A stretch of 64,000 nt of DNA from Bacteroidota bacterium (GTDB taxonomy: Bacteria; Bacteroidota; Bacteroidia; Bacteroidales; Lentimicrobiaceae): contig WSXX01000013.1 in assembly GCA_009773515.1 (NCBI GenBank), positions 62,001 to 126,000 of the forward strand, given 5' to 3'. The position numbers and the translations under genes are program-made. Below, piece by piece: positions 59,367-64,000 of this stretch. Position 1 is the first letter of the stretch. Each line of letters starts with the position of its first letter. The notes beneath the pieces are model-generated. The model saw only the letters and a list, made by a program, of their open reading frames with translations, had not been told where the DNA came from and ran no database searches.

Positions 59367-62300
59367 ATGGGAATGAAACAAATAAAGCTTTATTTGTGTC
59401 TGTTATTTATTTTTATCAATGTTACATTGTATTCCCAGGAATATGGCTACAAACATTACACCACTCAGGACGGGTTGGTGCAATCGCAGGTCAGATCTCT
59501 TTTTCAGGATAGTAAAGGATACATCTGGGTTGGAACCAAAGGCGGGGTAAGCCGGTTTGATGGGACTTCGTTTATGAACTTAATCCCTGCCGACGGGCTT
59601 TTCAACAGCCAGGTACTTTCTATAATTGAAGACTATAAAGGCACCATCTGGTTTTTGACAAATCATGGAATATCGGGTTATGATGGGCATGAAATCAAAT
59701 CATATCCTGCTCCGGTTTCTAAGAATTCCACTTTTCTTGGATTTTATGAACAGAATCATGGTGTTTTGATTCTTATGTCGGTTAATTCTGAAAATCAGAT
59801 AATCTTTCATCAATTTTCCGAAGGGAAATACACACTCCAATCTACATTATTCCCTGCAACAAATCCGGCATTTCCGGATGTGCCTTTTCATTTTGGAGTT
59901 TATGATCCGGCAACCAGAATATTCTGGCTGGCGTCAAAGCCTTACGGTCTTTTCAAAATCACGGAAAGCAAAACGGAAAAATTAAATTTTACTATTAAAG
60001 TCCTTCGTGGCCTGACTTTGGGGAAGGATCACAAATTGTACATTTTTGCCAATGATTCAGCCTTCAGAATTGAGCAGGACAGCGCACATTTTCTATTTAC
60101 CGATAAGCATCTGGCCAGCGCTTTGTGGCTAAAGGATTGTGTTGCTGACAAGGATGGGAATGTATTTTTTGATGATAATTACGGTAGATTGTTGCTGTTT
60201 GACAAAAATAAAGTTACGATTGACCGCTTCAATTTTAAAGATATAAGTACCCTACTAATCGATAATGAAAATAATTTGTGGATCGGTACAGAGTTCGGTC
60301 TTTACCGGCAATTGTCGCGCTCATTCATAAATTATACCCCTGCAAACAGTGGTATCGGTGATTTAATCTGGAATATTTCTGAAGATAAGCGCAACAGGAT
60401 GTGGTTTTCATCATTTATTGGAGGGTTGCAGTATCTTGAGGACGGGAATTTCATTCAGGCTCAGGGTTATCAGAAGTTAATTCAGTGGAAAGACCCGAGA
60501 TTTTACATGGGTGGTATTATTGATCATGACAAGAATATTCTTTTTCCTATGAGTTTTATTGGAGGTTTAAGATTTGATGGTAGTGTATTCACGAAAATTT
60601 TCCCTGATTCAATTGATCCCGCAACATTATTTTTCTTTGAAGATCCGGTAAATTTTGATTTGTATGCAGGAACCAGCATTGGTCTCTATAGATTTTCAGC
60701 GAAACATGGATTGCAAAATCTCAATATTCAGCCAGGAAACGGAAAGAGCAGGAATGTCGTCAGTATTATTAAGGATAAGCTGAACCGTTTATGGTTTGGC
60801 GGATTCAATGGAATTACCATTCTGCAAGGGGAACAGAAAATTCATCTGCCAACAAAAGAATTGCAATTTGATAAAGGAGGTAATGCCATGCTGCCTGATA
60901 CCCGGAAAAATTTATGGATTGGTAACGCGGATGGTCTTTACAATTACAATTATAAAAAATTCAGTCAGATCATTCATCCCGGTATTCATTCAATGATTTC
61001 CTCACTGGCATTAATCGGTGATTCTGCTTTGTTGATTGGCTCTGCAAGTGGTTTGGCTATCCTTGATCTGAAAGCCTATTATGATGAGGATAAAATCATA
61101 TTAAAAGTCATAGACAAAATCCGAGGATTTGAAGGCATCGAAGTGGGCCAGAATGCCATTTTCCGCGATTCAAAGGGTTTGTACTGGATTGCAACTGCCG
61201 ATCGTGTGGTGCAGTTTAATCCGGCATTGTACAAAAGTAATTCAACACCTCCGGCTACCTACATCAACGGTATCAGCATTCTGAACAATAAAATGGAATG
61301 GATAAAAGCGAATGATTCATTGAAAACTGGGGATAGTTACCGATTTTCCAATGACCAGAAGAATCTGCGTTTCGATTTTATCGGAATCAGCACCACCGCA
61401 CCCGAAGGTGTTAGGTATAGCTACTATTTGGAAGGCTACGATAAAGGTTGGTCAGCAGAAGTTACGGAGCGATATGCTGTTTACACCAATCTTCCTCCCG
61501 GTGAATACAAATTGCTGCTCAAATCCTGCAATGCCGATGGAATCTGGACCCCGGAGCCAACTACACTGGCTTTTCGGATAGTTCCGGCTTTGTATCAGCG
61601 CATCTGGTTCTGGATTCTTTTAATTATGCTGTTATCCGGAATGCTGGTCTTTTCTGGTGTCGTTTTATCTAACCGGAGAAAGAAAGCACAGCATAAAAAA
61701 CTGAATGATGAAAAACGATTGGCTCAGTTGAAATTGTTATCCTTAAAAAATCAGATAGATCCGCATTTTACTTTCAATGCGATTAACTCAATTGCATCGG
61801 CGGTATTGAAAGAAAACAAGGAGCTGGCATATAAATATTTTGTCAAGCTTTCTCGGCTAATGCGCTCGATATTAAACTCAAGTGAAAATCTTATCTGTTC
61901 GCTGAGTGAAGAACTGGAATTTGTTAAGGACTATCTTGATATCAATAAGTTCAGGTTTAAAGACAAATTTGACTATATAATTAATGTAGCACCTGAAGTG
62001 GACCTTAGCCTGCCTATTCCTAAAATGGCCATTCAGTCATTTTCCGAAAATGCCCTGAAACATGGCATACTTCATAAGGATACAGGGGGAATGCTTACCA
62101 TTTCAATCTATAGTAATGCAGGAAATTTAAAACTAGTGGTTGAAGACAATGGAATAGGAAGGGAAATGGCAGGTACAATTTCAGAGACCTCTACCGGTAA
62201 AGGACTTATAATATTAAAAGGATATTTTGACTATTTCAATAAATATAACCAGCAGAAAATAAACTGGTCCATAATTGATTTGTACAATGAGCATGGAAAG

Positions 62301-62384
62301 GCCAGTGGCACCAGGGTTGAAGTAAATATTCCATCCGGGTTTTCATATGATGAACATGAAATAAAACACACTTATGTTAAGTAA
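59367..62384 (+). CDS. Two-component-regulator-propeller sensor histidine kinase, LytS type
   Basis: HYTTQDGLVQSQVRSLFQDSKGYIWVGTKGGVSRFDG propeller repeats; Y_Y_Y domain; DPHFTFNAINSIASAVL; VEDNGIGR. Confidence 0.93.
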   Translation: MGMKQIKLYLCLLFIFINVTLYSQEYGYKHYTTQDGLVQSQVRSLFQDSKGYIWVGTKGGVSRFDGTSFMNLIPADGLFNSQVLSIIEDYKGTIWFLTNHGISGYDGHEIKSYPAPVSKNSTFLGFYEQNHGVLILMSVNSENQIIFHQFSEGKYTLQSTLFPATNPAFPDVPFHFGVYDPATRIFWLASKPYGLFKITESKTEKLNFTIKVLRGLTLGKDHKLYIFANDSAFRIEQDSAHFLFTDKHLASALWLKDCVADKDGNVFFDDNYGRLLLFDKNKVTIDRFNFKDISTLLIDNENNLWIGTEFGLYRQLSRSFINYTPANSGIGDLIWNISEDKRNRMWFSSFIGGLQYLEDGNFIQAQGYQKLIQWKDPRFYMGGIIDHDKNILFPMSFIGGLRFDGSVFTKIFPDSIDPATLFFFEDPVNFDLYAGTSIGLYRFSAKHGLQNLNIQPGNGKSRNVVSIIKDKLNRLWFGGFNGITILQGEQKIHLPTKELQFDKGGNAMLPDTRKNLWIGNADGLYNYNYKKFSQIIHPGIHSMISSLALIGDSALLIGSASGLAILDLKAYYDEDKIILKVIDKIRGFEGIEVGQNAIFRDSKGLYWIATADRVVQFNPALYKSNSTPPATYINGISILNNKMEWIKANDSLKTGDSYRFSNDQKNLRFDFIGISTTAPEGVRYSYYLEGYDKGWSAEVTERYAVYTNLPPGEYKLLLKSCNADGIWTPEPTTLAFRIVPALYQRIWFWILLIMLLSGMLVFSGVVLSNRRKKAQHKKLNDEKRLAQLKLLSLKNQIDPHFTFNAINSIASAVLKENKELAYKYFVKLSRLMRSILNSSENLICSLSEELEFVKDYLDINKFRFKDKFDYIINVAPEVDLSLPIPKMAIQSFSENALKHGILHKDTGGMLTISIYSNAGNLKLVVEDNGIGREMAGTISETSTGKGLIILKGYFDYFNKYNQQKINWSIIDLYNEHGKASGTRVEVNIPSGFSYDEHEIKHTYVK

Positions 62385-63129
62385 CAAAATCAGTACGATT
62401 ATTATTGACGATGAAACAGATGGCAGAGATATAATGCAAACACTGCTGAAAAAAATTCCTGAAGTTCAGCTGATGGCAGTTTGCGATGGTGCGGAATCTG
62501 GCATAGTGTCGATTCTTCAGTTGAATCCTGACCTGATTTTCCTTGATATTCAAATGGCCGGGAAAAACGGCATTGAACTAGTAAAGGAATTGATGAATCT
62601 GCAGGTGTCCACGACTGTAGTATTTGTAACAGCCTATGATAAATATGCAATTCAAGCAATTAAACTGGCGGCTTTTGATTTTTTACTTAAGCCGGTTGAT
62701 CCTGATGAACTGCACGCAGTTATCAGAAAATTTCAGGCAAAAAAGCTAAATAGTCTGCATGACAGCAAGTTTGATGACCTCGTAAAGCACTTAAAGCAAG
62801 AAAACAGAATCAGAGTTAATACACGCTGCGGATTTATCCTGGTTGATCCATCGGAGATTATTTATATTCAGGCTGACGGGAATTATTCGGAGATAATCCT
62901 TTCCTCTCAAAAGAAAGAAATTGTAACACAACATCTGGGCGCATTGGTTGAGATGCTTCCCGGCGGGAAATTTTTAAAGGCATCGCGATCCAGTCTGATT
63001 AACCTCGCTTACCTTCGCAAAGTTGACCGCAAGAACCGTGAATGCACGCTTGAGTGTGATGGAGAAGTATTCAAGGTGCATATTTCAAGGGATTTAATTC
63101 ATAGTTTTGATCGTATTCTTAACAGCTGA
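62374..63129 (+). CDS. LytTR family response regulator
   Basis: TIIIDDETDGRDIMQTLL; DLIFLDIQMAGKNGIEL; LytTR ASRSSLINLAYLRKVDRKN; overlaps kinase by 11 nt. Confidence 0.95.
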   Translation: MLSNKISTIIIDDETDGRDIMQTLLKKIPEVQLMAVCDGAESGIVSILQLNPDLIFLDIQMAGKNGIELVKELMNLQVSTTVVFVTAYDKYAIQAIKLAAFDFLLKPVDPDELHAVIRKFQAKKLNSLHDSKFDDLVKHLKQENRIRVNTRCGFILVDPSEIIYIQADGNYSEIILSSQKKEIVTQHLGALVEMLPGGKFLKASRSSLINLAYLRKVDRKNRECTLECDGEVFKVHISRDLIHSFDRILNS

Positions 63130-63406
63130 ACTGACCTTTTATCCCTCTATAGTTACAATTCATCCTTCTATAACAACGCTTTGAGTAATAAGTACCAAAA
63201 ATCATTTTAATATACTCAAAATCATAGTTGATTCAATACTTTTATAGTGTTCTAAAGTAACTTGTTCATATTTCATTTGTAGAAAGGGCTTAATCATTGT
63301 TAACAAATGAAAAAAGACAATCTTTTCATCCTTTGCAAGTAGTTTTCAAATCTATAAAGCTTTCAATTACATTATTTCTCATTCTATTATCACAACGAAC
63401 CAATAT

Positions 63407-64000
63407 ATGAATCAACATTTTAAAACATTTCTATTGCTAGTCCTTCTAATTGGAATAAGTAGTTCGGTTTATAGCCAACTCATAATAAAACCAGCACTTC
63501 CGGATACTGCCGGAACAATAGTTGGCAGCCCCCGGATATGCCCCGGGGCAAGTGGCATAGAATATATGGTTTCTCCGGTTGACAATGCTACCGGATATGT
63601 TTGGACACTTCCGGATGGCGCCACAATAACAAGTGGTGATAACACCAACACAATCGTTGTTGATTTTTCTTCGGAAATCATAACCGGTTATATTTCTGTT
63701 TATGGAACCAATGATACCGGAAGCGGAGAATCCTCGCCTTTGCTGGCCATCAACAGTTACTTACTTCCGGCGAACCTGGGAGAAGCCACAGGAACGATTC
63801 CCAACCTGCTCGACAGCCTTAAGGCCTGGTATCCTTTCAATGGCAATGCCAAAGATGAAAGTGGAAATGAAAACCACGGTGTAGAAATTTTTGGAGGTGT
63901 GAGTTTTGCGGAGGGGAAATTTGGACAGGCAGCTAAATTTGTCGGATACGACAATCCCGGACACATAAAAGTGAATAACAGTCCCAGTCTTCAATTCGCC
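63407..64000 (+). CDS. Exported LamG-like domain protein, partial at window edge
   Basis: MNQHFKTFLLLVLLIGISSSVYSQ signal peptide; LKAWYPFNGNAKDESGNENHGVEIFGGVSFAEGKFGQAAKFVG. Confidence 0.85.
   Translation, partial: MNQHFKTFLLLVLLIGISSSVYSQLIIKPALPDTAGTIVGSPRICPGASGIEYMVSPVDNATGYVWTLPDGATITSGDNTNTIVVDFSSEIITGYISVYGTNDTGSGESSPLLAINSYLLPANLGEATGTIPNLLDSLKAWYPFNGNAKDESGNENHGVEIFGGVSFAEGKFGQAAKFVGYDNPGHIKVNNSPSLQFA

Overview
The window is a 64 kb stretch of a Bacteroidetes-type chromosome. Support: TAnnTTTG-like -7 promoter elements, T9SS C-terminal sorting domains, the acpP-fabF-rnc-(IPExxxVDY) neighbourhood, and a propeller/LytS histidine kinase with a LytTR regulator. Core content: a Na+-pumping methylmalonyl-CoA decarboxylase operon (mce, mmdA, an OadG fused to a lamin-tail domain, biotin carrier, oadB), udk, a fused mutase icmF, dus, a fatty-acid cluster with rnc, mnmA and one tRNA-CAT. 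Accessory content: one intact and one frameshifted MNT/HEPN toxin-antitoxin module; an ORF6N gene coupled to what looks like a 26-codon hsdS remnant; a DUF4143 ATPase with three 32-bp palindromic units upstream and a decayed second copy of its 5' end 2.7 kb away; and several families of small non-coding repeats (TTCGACTCCGCTCAG palindromes/MITE-like elements, heptad tracts, period-8 tracts). The best candidate for an undescribed system is the convergent cluster at 48.0-57.1 kb. It encodes at least four proteins that share zinc ribbons and, in three cases, proline-rich PPPVYQ-type linkers (Ig-like/TM, AIM24, a 7-ribbon repeat protein, YIP1). All calls come from reading the sequence and the supplied ORF track; no database search was run.
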